64,000 bases of DNA, taken from assembly GCA_963704505.1 (NCBI GenBank), contig OY969912.1, positions 372,001 through 436,000 on the forward strand, given 5' to 3'. The position numbers and the translations under genes are program-made. Each line of letters begins with the position of its first letter. Position 1 is the first letter of the stretch. The notes below the pieces were generated by a model. The model was not told where the DNA came from, ran no database searches, and saw only the letters and a list, made by a program, of their open reading frames with translations. The DNA comes from VRUE01 sp963704505. Its GTDB lineage: Bacteria; Actinomycetota; Thermoleophilia; Solirubrobacterales; 70-9. Positions 1 to 7,930 of this stretch are shown here, in pieces.

Positions 1-3000
1 GGCCGCGCCGTCGACCGCGTCATAGGCGACCGTGGTCGCCAGGACCTCGCCACTCAGGTAGGAGTGGTGCTCGCGGGCGGCCTCGACCAGGTCGCCGTCG
101 CCGCCGAGGCCGAGCTCGATCCGGTCGGTGATGTCGAGGCCCGCCGCCTTGCGCGCGTTCTGCACGGCGTGGACGATCTCGCGGGCGAGGCCCTCGCGGC
201 GCAACTCGTCGTCGAGCTCGAGCTGCAAGGCGACCGCGTGGCCGGCCTCCGCCTCGACCTCATAGCCGTCGAGCGGCTGCAGGGCGAGGGTGAGGTCCTC
301 GGGGGCGAGGACATGCTCGTCGCCGTCGACGCTGATCCCCACCTCGCCGCCGTCGGCCATCACTTCGGCGACGTGGCCGGCGTCGAGGGCGGCGACCGCG
401 GCTGCCACCTGCGGCATGCCCTTGCCGAAGCGCGGGCCGAGCGAGCGGTAGTTGGGCTTCACCTCGTAGGTGACCAGCTCCGACTCGTCGCTGACGAAGT
501 CGAGCTCCTTGACGTTCAGCTCGGCGGTGACCAGTGGCGCGCTGGCCTCGATCGCCCGGCGCTCCTCGTCGCTGGCGACGATCACCGCGCGGCGCAGGGG
601 CTGGCGGACCTTCGCCTTCGCCTGGGCCCGCGCCGCGCGACCGAGCTCGACCGTGAGCCGGACCGCCGCCATCGAGCGCTCCAGCTCGGGGTCGGCGAGC
701 GCTGCGTCCGGCTCCGGGAAGTCGCGCAGGTGGACGGAGTCGGGCTGGTCGCCAAGCTCCTCTCCCTCGCCGCCGGCGAGGTTGATGTGGATCTCGTCGG
801 CGAGGAAGGGGACAAAGGGCGCGAGCAGGGCCGCGGTCTCCAGCAGGCAGTGGCGCAGCGTCGCGAAGGCGGCGCGGTCGCCTTCCCAGAAGCGGCGGCG
901 CGAGAGCCGCACGTACCAATTGGACAGCTCCTCGACGTACTCGGCGATCGCCCGGCCGGCGGTCGTGCAGTCGAAGTCGTCCATGCGCTCGGTGACCGTC
1001 TCGATCGTCGCCTGAAGGCGCGACAGCGCCCACTTGTCGAGATCGTTCTCGGGGGCGACCGGGTCCGGGAAGTCGGCGGGCCCGAGATTCTCGGCGTTGG
1101 CGTAGAGGACCCAGAAGGAGTACGTGTTCCAGAGCGTGAGCAGGAACTGGCGGACCGCCTCACCCACCGTCTCGACCGAGAATCGGTAGCCGGCCCAGGG
1201 CTGCTGGGTCGCCAGGTAGTACCAGCGGAAGGCGTCGGCGCCGTGAGTGGAGAGGACTTCCCAGGGGTCGACGACGTTGCCGCGGCTCTTCGACATCTTC
1301 TGCCCCTCCGGGTCGAGGATCAGCCCCAGGCAGACGCAGTTGCGGAAGCTCGAGGTGTCGAAGAGCAGGGTCGACTCGGCGAGCAGGGTGTAGAACCAGC
1401 CGCGGGTCTGGTCCTGCGCCTCGCAGATGTAGTCGGCCGGGAAGCGTTCCTCGAAGAGCTCCTTGTTCTCGAAGGGGTAGTGGAACTGCGCGAACGGCAT
1501 CGCGCCGCTGTCGTACCAGGTGTCGATCACCGAGTCGACGCGGCGCATCTCACCGCCGCACTTCCCGCAGTCGATGACCACCTCGTCGATGTAGGGACGG
1601 TGAAGGTCCTCGGGGACCTCCCCCCTCGCCCGCTCGCGCAGCTCGGCGACCGAGCCCATGCACTCGACCTCGCCGCAGCCGGGGTCGGCGCAGCGCCAGA
1701 CCGGCAGCGGCGTGCCCCAGTAACGGTCGCGCGAGAGCGCCCAGTCGACATTGCCCTCGAGCCATTTGCCGAAGCGCCCGTGCTTGACGTGCTCGGGATG
1801 CCAGCCGATCTCCTCGTTGTTGGCGAGCATCCGCTCCTTGACCTCGGAGGTGCGCAAGTACCAGCTCGAGGTCGCGTAGTAGAGGAGCGGGGTGCCGCAG
1901 CGCCAGCAGTGGGGGTAGGCGTGCTCATAGACCTGCTCGCGGAAGAGGAGGCCGCGGCGCTCGAGGAACTCGATCAGCTCCCGCGTCACCTCGGGGTCCT
2001 TCACGAACTTCCCCTCGAAGCCGCCCACGCGATCGTCGAAGGTGCCGTCGGGGCGGACCGGGTTGTAGAGGGTCTGGCGCCGGGTCGGGTCGAAGATCCC
2101 GTTCGCCGCGGCGACCGCGTAATCGTCCTCGCCGAAGGCGGGGGCGATGTGGACGAGGCCGGTGCCGTCCTCGGTGGTGACGAAGTCGCCGGCGAGGACG
2201 GGGAAGCCGCCGCGCTCGCGGTCGGCGAGGTCGAAGACCGGGCCCTCGTAGAAGCGGCCGACCAGCGCGCTGCCCTCGAGTTCCTCGACCACCTCGGCCT
2301 CCTCGCCGAGCACCCGCTCGACCAGCGCCTTGGCGACGATCAGCGTCTCGTCGCCGAGCCGCGCCCTGACGTAGGTGACGTCGGGGGCGACCGCGACCGC
2401 TTGGTTACCGGGCAGCGTCCAGGGGGTCGTCGTCCAGACCAGAAGCGACTCGCCGTCCTCGCCGAGCAGCGGGAAGCGCACGTATATCGAGGGATCCTCG
2501 ACGTCTTTGTATCCCTGTGCCACCTCGTGTGAGGAGAGCGGCGTGCCGTCGCGCGGGCAGTAGGGGACGACCTTGTGTCCCTCGTAGAGGCGGTCCGCCT
2601 CCCAGTGTCTTTTCAACGACCACCAGACCGACTCGATGTAGTCGTCGTCGAGGGTGACGTAGGCGTCGTCGAGGTCGATCCAGAAGCCGATCCGCTCGGT
2701 CAGCTTGTTCCACTCGTCGACGTACTCGAAGACCGACGCCCGGCAGCGGGCGTTGAACTCGGCGATTCCGTAATCCTCGATCTCCTGCTTGGAGGAGATG
2801 CCGAGCTGTTTTTCGACCTCGAGCTCGACCGGCAGCCCGTGGCAGTCCCAGCCCGCCTTGCGTGGGACCCGGTAGCCGCGCATCGTGCGGTACCGCGGGT
2901 AGATGTCCTTGAAGACCCGCGAGAGGACGTGGTGGGAGCCGGGCCTTCCGTTCGCGGTCGGCGGGCCCTCGTAGAAGCTCCAGACCTCGGCGTCCTCGCG

Positions 3001-3108
3001 GGCGGCCAGCGAGCGCGCGAAGACGTCCCGCTCGCTCCAGCGCTCGAGCATCCGCTCCTCGAGCAGCGGGAAGTCCTGTTTGGGGTCGACGGGGCTGAAG
3101 CCGGGCAT
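1..3108 (-). CDS. ileS: Isoleucyl-tRNA synthetase (eukaryote-like type 2), C-terminus cut by window edge
   Basis: Charges tRNA-Ile with isoleucine in the cytoplasm. The frame is open without interruption from the ATG at 3108 to base 1, giving 1036 visible residues; the usual length is about 1040, so only the last few residues are missing. Residues 48-56 read GPPTANGRP and lead into GSHH at 57-60, where the class I HxGH motif belongs. KMSKS is at 604-608, and a Cys-rich zinc knuckle (CGKCGGEMRR) precedes DTWYDSGAMPFAQ. The sequence style (KDIYPRYRTMRGYRVPRKAG) is that of the eukaryote-like, mupirocin-tolerant clade found in many actinobacteria. The GxHH form of the signature is unusual and is treated as a finding. 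Family call is near certain; the clade is inferred from motifs. Confidence 0.96.
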   Translation of the reverse strand, partial: MPGFSPVDPKQDFPLLEERMLERWSERDVFARSLAAREDAEVWSFYEGPPTANGRPGSHHVLSRVFKDIYPRYRTMRGYRVPRKAGWDCHGLPVELEVEKQLGISSKQEIEDYGIAEFNARCRASVFEYVDEWNKLTERIGFWIDLDDAYVTLDDDYIESVWWSLKRHWEADRLYEGHKVVPYCPRDGTPLSSHEVAQGYKDVEDPSIYVRFPLLGEDGESLLVWTTTPWTLPGNQAVAVAPDVTYVRARLGDETLIVAKALVERVLGEEAEVVEELEGSALVGRFYEGPVFDLADRERGGFPVLAGDFVTTEDGTGLVHIAPAFGEDDYAVAAANGIFDPTRRQTLYNPVRPDGTFDDRVGGFEGKFVKDPEVTRELIEFLERRGLLFREQVYEHAYPHCWRCGTPLLYYATSSWYLRTSEVKERMLANNEEIGWHPEHVKHGRFGKWLEGNVDWALSRDRYWGTPLPVWRCADPGCGEVECMGSVAELRERARGEVPEDLHRPYIDEVVIDCGKCGGEMRRVDSVIDTWYDSGAMPFAQFHYPFENKELFEERFPADYICEAQDQTRGWFYTLLAESTLLFDTSSFRNCVCLGLILDPEGQKMSKSRGNVVDPWEVLSTHGADAFRWYYLATQQPWAGYRFSVETVGEAVRQFLLTLWNTYSFWVLYANAENLGPADFPDPVAPENDLDKWALSRLQATIETVTERMDDFDCTTAGRAIAEYVEELSNWYVRLSRRRFWEGDRAAFATLRHCLLETAALLAPFVPFLADEIHINLAGGEGEELGDQPDSVHLRDFPEPDAALADPELERSMAAVRLTVELGRAARAQAKAKVRQPLRRAVIVASDEERRAIEASAPLVTAELNVKELDFVSDESELVTYEVKPNYRSLGPRFGKGMPQVAAAVAALDAGHVAEVMADGGEVGISVDGDEHVLAPEDLTLALQPLDGYEVEAEAGHAVALQLELDDELRREGLAREIVHAVQNARKAAGLDITDRIELGLGGDGDLVEAAREHHSYLSGEVLATTVAYDAVDGAA

Positions 3109-3134
3109 GGACAGCGGATTCTAGGAGCGGGCGC

Positions 3135-3578
3135 TCACCAGACGAGCACGAAGTCATCCGGGTCGCCCGGGTTCGCGTAGGCGGGAAGGACCAATCCCGC
3201 CTCCATGCGATGGGCAGCGAAGACCGGCATGACCTCGCGGCGCGTCACCCGGCGGGTGTCGCCGCCCGGCATCTCCAGCTCCAGATCGAGCTTCATCACC
3301 GGCATCTCGTTCACTTCGGCGTGGCTGGAGACGTCGAGCACCGTGGCCCGCCCGCGAATGCCGTTGGCGAAGACCCAGTCCTGGTGCGCAGCCTTCCCCT
3401 CCTGCCGCTTCGCATAGAGCCAGAGGCCGCCCGCGACGAGGACCCAGATCACTCCGATCGAGGCGAGGATGCCGGCTGCCTCCCCGTCGACGCCGAGCAG
3501 GATCGGGCCGACCGCCAAGGCCAGCCCGGCGATTCCGAAGAAGCCGATCAGGCCGATCCCGGTCCGGTTCAGCTGCAC
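3135..3578 (-). CDS. Small membrane protein with two TM segments and a beta-rich tail
   Basis: A 147-residue protein I do not recognise. The GTG at 3578 is chosen because GAGAGGAG lies just upstream and the next gene stops 11 bases earlier; longer readings of the frame give a Ser/Arg-rich extension that looks out of frame. Two hydrophobic segments (about residues 5-25 and 32-52) are followed by a soluble part containing GIRGRATVLDVSS and MKLDLELEMPGG. The tail resembles the short beta-barrel seen in NfeD or DUF3592-type membrane proteins. It lies between ileS and the 3589-4089 gene on the same strand and is probably cotranscribed with the latter. Function unknown. Confidence 0.7.
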   Translation of the reverse strand: MQLNRTGIGLIGFFGIAGLALAVGPILLGVDGEAAGILASIGVIWVLVAGGLWLYAKRQEGKAAHQDWVFANGIRGRATVLDVSSHAEVNEMPVMKLDLELEMPGGDTRRVTRREVMPVFAAHRMEAGLVLPAYANPGDPDDFVLVW

Positions 3579-3588
3579 GGCACTCCTC

Positions 3589-4089
3589 TCACTCCTCGCA
3601 CTCCCCGCGGATCCGCTCGGCGACATGGGCGGTGGCTTTGCAGAGGCCCTCGAGCGATGCCGCGTCGAGCTCCTCCTGCTCGACGCTGCCGAGCAGGGCG
3701 CCGTAGGCGAGCTCGAAGGAGAAGTCACCGGGGGGCTCGCTGGAGAGCCAGTCGACGAAGCTCGGCGAGAACAGCCGGCGCAGCCAGGTGGGATCCTGGA
3801 AGGGGCTGGTGCTGACCGCGTAGCGCTCGTTCAGGGCGACGCTCTCGGTCCACAGCTTCGAGTGGCGCGCTTCGAAGCCGTAGAACTCGTCGTCGCGGGT
3901 CACCCTGCCCTGCCGGACGCAGAAGAGGCGGGGGACGAAGCCGGTCGAGACCGGGACCTGGGCGAGGGCGACACTGAAGTGAAAGGTCTTGTTGCGCTTG
4001 TAGGAGAGGGCGCCGACGATGCCATCGACGTCCTCTGAGAGCCGCCCCCGGGCGGCGGGCGCAAGTTGACAGTGCTTCGACTCGACCAA
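3589..4089 (-). CDS. Hypothetical protein, start uncertain
   Basis: At least 166 residues, no family recognised. The first standard start is the TTG at 4089, but the frame stays open to a TAG at 4194-4192. The untranslated part would encode a plausible protein segment (IADLDATFSSFAAEHGLEPL), so the true N-terminus may be upstream with a non-standard start. The body has hydrophobic/aromatic alternation (FHFSVALAQVPVSTGFVPRL, DEFYGFEARHSKLWTES) typical of a soluble alpha/beta domain. It ends 10 bases before the small membrane gene, so the two probably form an operon. It is divergent from the SDR gene at 4223. Confidence 0.55.
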   Translation of the reverse strand: MVESKHCQLAPAARGRLSEDVDGIVGALSYKRNKTFHFSVALAQVPVSTGFVPRLFCVRQGRVTRDDEFYGFEARHSKLWTESVALNERYAVSTSPFQDPTWLRRLFSPSFVDWLSSEPPGDFSFELAYGALLGSVEQEELDAASLEGLCKATAHVAERIRGECEE

Positions 4090-4222
4090 TAACGGGGTCA
4101 GTGGGCCGGCCGCGAAGCCCTCGAGCGGCTCGAGGCCGTGCTCGGCGGCGAAGGACGAGAAGGTCGCGTCGAGGTCGGCGATCCGGGCAGCCTACGGCGC
4201 CAGGTGGAGGTACCCTGGCCGC

Positions 4223-5089
4223 TTGGCCGACTACAGCCTCAACGGAAAAGTGGCGTTGGTGACCGGCGCCGCCAGGGGGATCGGCTACGAGACCGCTCGC
4301 CAGATGCACATGCGCGGCGCCTCGGTGGCGGTCGTCGACCTGAGCGCCGACGATGCCCGTGAGGCAGCAGAGCGGATCGGCACACGGGCGATCGGGATCG
4401 TCGGCGACGTCACCGACGACGGCGCGATGATGGCCGCCGTCGCCGAGGCGGTGGAGCGCTTCGGCGGGCTCGACATCGTCGTCCCCAACGCCGGCATCGC
4501 CCAGAAGCAGTTCGCGACCATGCGGGGGATCTCCGGCGAGGAGTGGGAGCGCGTCTTCGAGATCGACCTGCTCGGCGTCTTCCGGACCGTTCGTGCCGCT
4601 CTCCCCCAGATCGTCGAGCGCCGCGGCCAGGTGGTCCTGATCTCCTCGATCTACGCCTTCGCCAACGGCTTCGGCAACTCGCCCTACGCGGTGGCCAAGC
4701 CCGGGGTCGAGGCGATGGGCCGGGCGCTGCGGGTCGAGCTCGCACCCCACGGCGCCAGCGCCACGGTCGCCTATTTCGGCTGGGTCGACACGCAGCTCGT
4801 CCAGAACGCCTTCGACCAGGAAGCCGGCGCGCGGATCAAAGAGCTCTCGCCTGACTTCCTGCTCAAGCGGATCACCCCGGAAGAAGCGGCCGCCGGTCTT
4901 GTCCGTGCCGTGGAGGAACGTGCTCCGCGGGTCTTCGTCCCGAAGTGGTGGCGCTACTACTCAGCCCTCCGAGGACTGATCAACCCGCTCCTCGACCGGC
5001 GCATGGAGCGCGACGAGAAAACCGCGGCGCTGATCCGCGACATCGACGCCCAGACGGTCGACGCAGAGCGCGTCGCCGACTCGGACTAA
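4223..5089 (+). CDS. Short-chain dehydrogenase/reductase
   Basis: A 288-residue NAD(P)-dependent oxidoreductase of the classical SDR fold. The Rossmann motif TGAARGIG lies at about residues 14-21, the NAG motif at about 89-91, and the catalytic Ser and Tyr-x3-Lys in ISSIYAF and YAVAK. A longer C-terminal tail (FVPKWWRYYSALRGLINPLL) recalls SDRs that act on lipophilic substrates and sit near membranes. The start is a TTG at 4223, with GGAGG about 15 bases upstream. Its TAA shares four bases (5086-5089) with the stop of the convergent FAD/Fe-S gene. Substrate cannot be told from sequence. Confidence 0.88.
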   Translation: MADYSLNGKVALVTGAARGIGYETARQMHMRGASVAVVDLSADDAREAAERIGTRAIGIVGDVTDDGAMMAAVAEAVERFGGLDIVVPNAGIAQKQFATMRGISGEEWERVFEIDLLGVFRTVRAALPQIVERRGQVVLISSIYAFANGFGNSPYAVAKPGVEAMGRALRVELAPHGASATVAYFGWVDTQLVQNAFDQEAGARIKELSPDFLLKRITPEEAAAGLVRAVEERAPRVFVPKWWRYYSALRGLINPLLDRRMERDEKTAALIRDIDAQTVDAERVADSD

Positions 5090-7926
5090 GCGCTGGCCGG
5101 GCGCGTCTGGCGCTCGAGCAGCCGGATCACCGACTCGTACTCCGCACCCGTCGCGCGGCCGAGGCCGATCTCACAGGTGCGGTTGCTGGAGATGCGGGCG
5201 TCGAAGTCCTTGCCGGCCAGCTCTTCTGCCTGAGGGGCGGTCGCCGAGTCGGTCAGCTCCGGGTGGGTGATGCCGCGGTCGCCGGCGAAGCCGCAGCAGG
5301 TGGAGGAGGGGGCGACCTCGACCTCCTCGGCGAGTGCACGGGCGAGGGTGCGCAGGCGCGGAGCGAGGCCCATGTGGCGGGTCGCGCAGGTCGGGTGCAC
5401 GGTGGCCGAGCCGACCCGTTCGCCGATCTCGAGCTTCGACAGCAGGTGGTCGTGGGCCCAGGCGACCGAGTCGAGGATCTCGAGCTTGGCCAGCCGCTCG
5501 GCGTTCTCCTCGCTCAACACTCCCTGGGCTGGGCCGGCGATCGCCTGGGTGCAGGAGGCGGCGTCGATCACCACCGGCAGCTTGCCCTCCTCGCTCCAGC
5601 GCCAGAGGCGGGCGACCATCTCGTTCGCCTTGTGGGAGCCGGCGGCGGCAAAGCCCTTCGAGCTCCAGGGCAGCCCGCAGCAGCTGCCCGGTGAGTCATC
5701 GGGGATCCAGACCGGCAGGCCGGCACGGCGCGAGACCTCGACCAGCGCCTCGGTCGGCGACCCGGCGAAGATCCGGCTGGTGCAGGAGGGGACGTAGACG
5801 GCGGCGGCTCCCTCGCGAGGGGTGCCCGGGGCCGGGTCGGCGGGCCCCGGCAGGCCGCGCCCGCGCCTGGTCAACCGCGCCAGCGGGCCGCCGAAGCGCA
5901 GGCCGACGCGCGAGGCCCCTTCGACCGTCCGCCATCGCTTTGCCGCTCCGAGGGCGATGCTCTCCGCCCGCGGGGTGTGCAGCTCGCCGCGCAGCTCCTT
6001 GACCATGGCGCCGGTGTCGATTCCCACCGGGCAGGCGAGCTGGCAGGAGCCGTCGGCGGCGCAGGTCTCGAGCGAGTCGTACTCGTACTCCTCGAGCAGC
6101 GCACGCTGCACCGGAGAGCCCTGCGGCTGGCGGGCCATCTCCCGCCGCAGGACGATCCGCTGGCGCGGCGTGGTGGTCAGGTGGCGGCTCGGGCAGACCG
6201 GCTCGCAGAACCCGCACTCCACGCATGCCGTCGCCGACTCCTCGATCGCCGGGGTCGTCTTCAGGTCGCGCAGGTGGACGCCCGGGTCACGGTTGAGGAC
6301 GACACCGGGAGAAAGGACGTTGTCCGGGTCGGCGAGCTTCTTCACCCGCCACATCAACTCGGTCGCCTTCCCGCCCCACTCGCGCTCTACATAAGGAGCC
6401 ATGTTGAGCCCGGTCCCGTGCTCTGCCTTCAGCGAGCCGTCGTACTTGCCGACGATCAACTCGACCAACTTCGCCATGAAGGCCTCGTAGCGCTCGAGGT
6501 CCTCCTGTTTGGCGAAGTCAGGGGTGAGCATGAAGTGGAGGTTGCCGGCGGAGGCGTGGCCGGCGACGCCGGCCAGGAACCCATGCTCGGCGAGCAGGGC
6601 CTGGAGGTCACGGGCGCCCTCGGCGATCCGCTCCGGCGGCACGCAGACGTCCTCGACGATCAGCGAGGTGCCCGGCAGCCGCAGCTTGCCGATCAGCCCG
6701 TGCAGCCCCTCGCGCACCCGCCAGGAGAGCTCGATCCGCTCGGGATCGCGGGTGAAGTCGATCGGCCGGATCGTCTCGCGGGCGGCGAAGATCCCTTCGG
6801 CCCGGCCGACCAGGTCGTCGAGCTCCGCCGGGGTCTCGGCGCCGAACTCGACAAGGAGGACCGCCGACTCGGGCGGCAGCTCTTTCCACTCCTCGGGGGC
6901 GCCGACCATGTTCCAGGCGGCGGTGATCAGCGCCGGGGCGACCATCAGCTCGACCGCGCCGGCGCCGGCGTCGATCAGCTCGCGGACCGGGGCGATCGCC
7001 TGGTCGATGTCGGGGAAGTGGACCCAGGCGGTGGTCGTCACCTCGGGCAGCGGCACCGTCTCGAAGACCGCCTCGGCGACGAAGGCGAGGGTTCCCTCCG
7101 AGCCGACGACGAGGCGGCGGAAGATCTCCAGCGGCTCGTCGGCATCGAGGAAGGCGCAGAGCCGATAGCCGGTCGTGTTCTTGATCGCGAACTTCGCACG
7201 GATGCGGGCGCTGAGCTCCTCGTCGGCCCGGATCTCGTCGCGGATCGCGGCCAGCCCCGCGGCCAGCTCCGGCTCCTCGGCCTCGAAGCGTGCCGCGGCG
7301 CCCTCCTCGGCGGTGTCGATCCTCGTCCCCGAGGGCAGGACCAGGGTCATCGAGCGCACGGTCGAGTAGGAGTCCTTGGTCGTCCCGCAGCGCATCCCGC
7401 CGGAGTTGTTGGCGACCACGCCGCCGACCGTCGCGATGTCGGTGCTGGCCGGATCGGGGCCGAGCTTGCGTCCGTGCGGGGCGAGGACCCGGTTGGCATG
7501 GCCGAGCACCGTTCCCGGCTTGACCCGAGCCAGGGCGCCGTCCTCCTCGACCGCGACCCCGCCGAAGTGGCGGCGGACGTCGACGAGGATGCCGTCGCTC
7601 TGCCCCTGGCCATTGAGGCTGGTGCCGCCGGCGCGGAAGGTGACGGGGATCCCGCTGCGGCGGCCGAAGGCGAGGACCTTGGCGACGTCCTCGGCGTCGT
7701 GGGCCATCACGACGACCTGCGGGAAGCGCCGGTACGGGCTCGCGTCGGAGGCGTAGCGGACGATGTCGCTCACCCTGCCCAGGACCCGATCGGCGCCGAG
7801 CAGCGCCTCGAGCTCATCGCGCAAGGCCGCCGGGGTGCCGCCGGCGAGCTCGTCCGGGGCGCGGTCGGCAGCCGCCTCCGCCCCCCTGGGGGCGAGCGTC
7901 GCGACGTTCCGCTCGAGCAGGGCCAT
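5086..7926 (-). CDS. FAD-linked 2-hydroxyacid dehydrogenase fused to Fe-S/CCG domain (Dld/GlcD-GlcF type)
   Basis: A 946-residue two-part flavoprotein that oxidises a D-2-hydroxyacid (lactate, glycolate or mandelate type) and passes electrons to the respiratory chain. The N-terminal half has the PCMH-type FAD fold with GGTSLNGQGQSDG, then the FAD-oxidase C domain with the conserved ending LKAEHGTGLNMAPYVE. The C-terminal half carries two ferredoxin-like Cys clusters (CVECGFCEPVCP; CAADGSCQLACP) and two CCG motifs (SCCGLPW, CCGFAGDRG). The ATG at 7926 is preferred; upstream residues are low-complexity Arg/Ser. It starts four bases after the mdlC-like gene stops, so the two are one operon. Mandelate as substrate is inferred from that partner only. 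Confidence 0.92.
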   Translation of the reverse strand: MALLERNVATLAPRGAEAAADRAPDELAGGTPAALRDELEALLGADRVLGRVSDIVRYASDASPYRRFPQVVVMAHDAEDVAKVLAFGRRSGIPVTFRAGGTSLNGQGQSDGILVDVRRHFGGVAVEEDGALARVKPGTVLGHANRVLAPHGRKLGPDPASTDIATVGGVVANNSGGMRCGTTKDSYSTVRSMTLVLPSGTRIDTAEEGAAARFEAEEPELAAGLAAIRDEIRADEELSARIRAKFAIKNTTGYRLCAFLDADEPLEIFRRLVVGSEGTLAFVAEAVFETVPLPEVTTTAWVHFPDIDQAIAPVRELIDAGAGAVELMVAPALITAAWNMVGAPEEWKELPPESAVLLVEFGAETPAELDDLVGRAEGIFAARETIRPIDFTRDPERIELSWRVREGLHGLIGKLRLPGTSLIVEDVCVPPERIAEGARDLQALLAEHGFLAGVAGHASAGNLHFMLTPDFAKQEDLERYEAFMAKLVELIVGKYDGSLKAEHGTGLNMAPYVEREWGGKATELMWRVKKLADPDNVLSPGVVLNRDPGVHLRDLKTTPAIEESATACVECGFCEPVCPSRHLTTTPRQRIVLRREMARQPQGSPVQRALLEEYEYDSLETCAADGSCQLACPVGIDTGAMVKELRGELHTPRAESIALGAAKRWRTVEGASRVGLRFGGPLARLTRRGRGLPGPADPAPGTPREGAAAVYVPSCTSRIFAGSPTEALVEVSRRAGLPVWIPDDSPGSCCGLPWSSKGFAAAGSHKANEMVARLWRWSEEGKLPVVIDAASCTQAIAGPAQGVLSEENAERLAKLEILDSVAWAHDHLLSKLEIGERVGSATVHPTCATRHMGLAPRLRTLARALAEEVEVAPSSTCCGFAGDRGITHPELTDSATAPQAEELAGKDFDARISSNRTCEIGLGRATGAEYESVIRLLERQTRPASA

Positions 7927-7930
7927 CGGC

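Noticed and set aside
64..2532. 822-codon open frame on the + strand
   Set aside because: It is exactly antisense to ileS, whose motifs are intact. Its Val/Asp/Leu/Arg-rich composition is the usual mirror of a high-GC gene.
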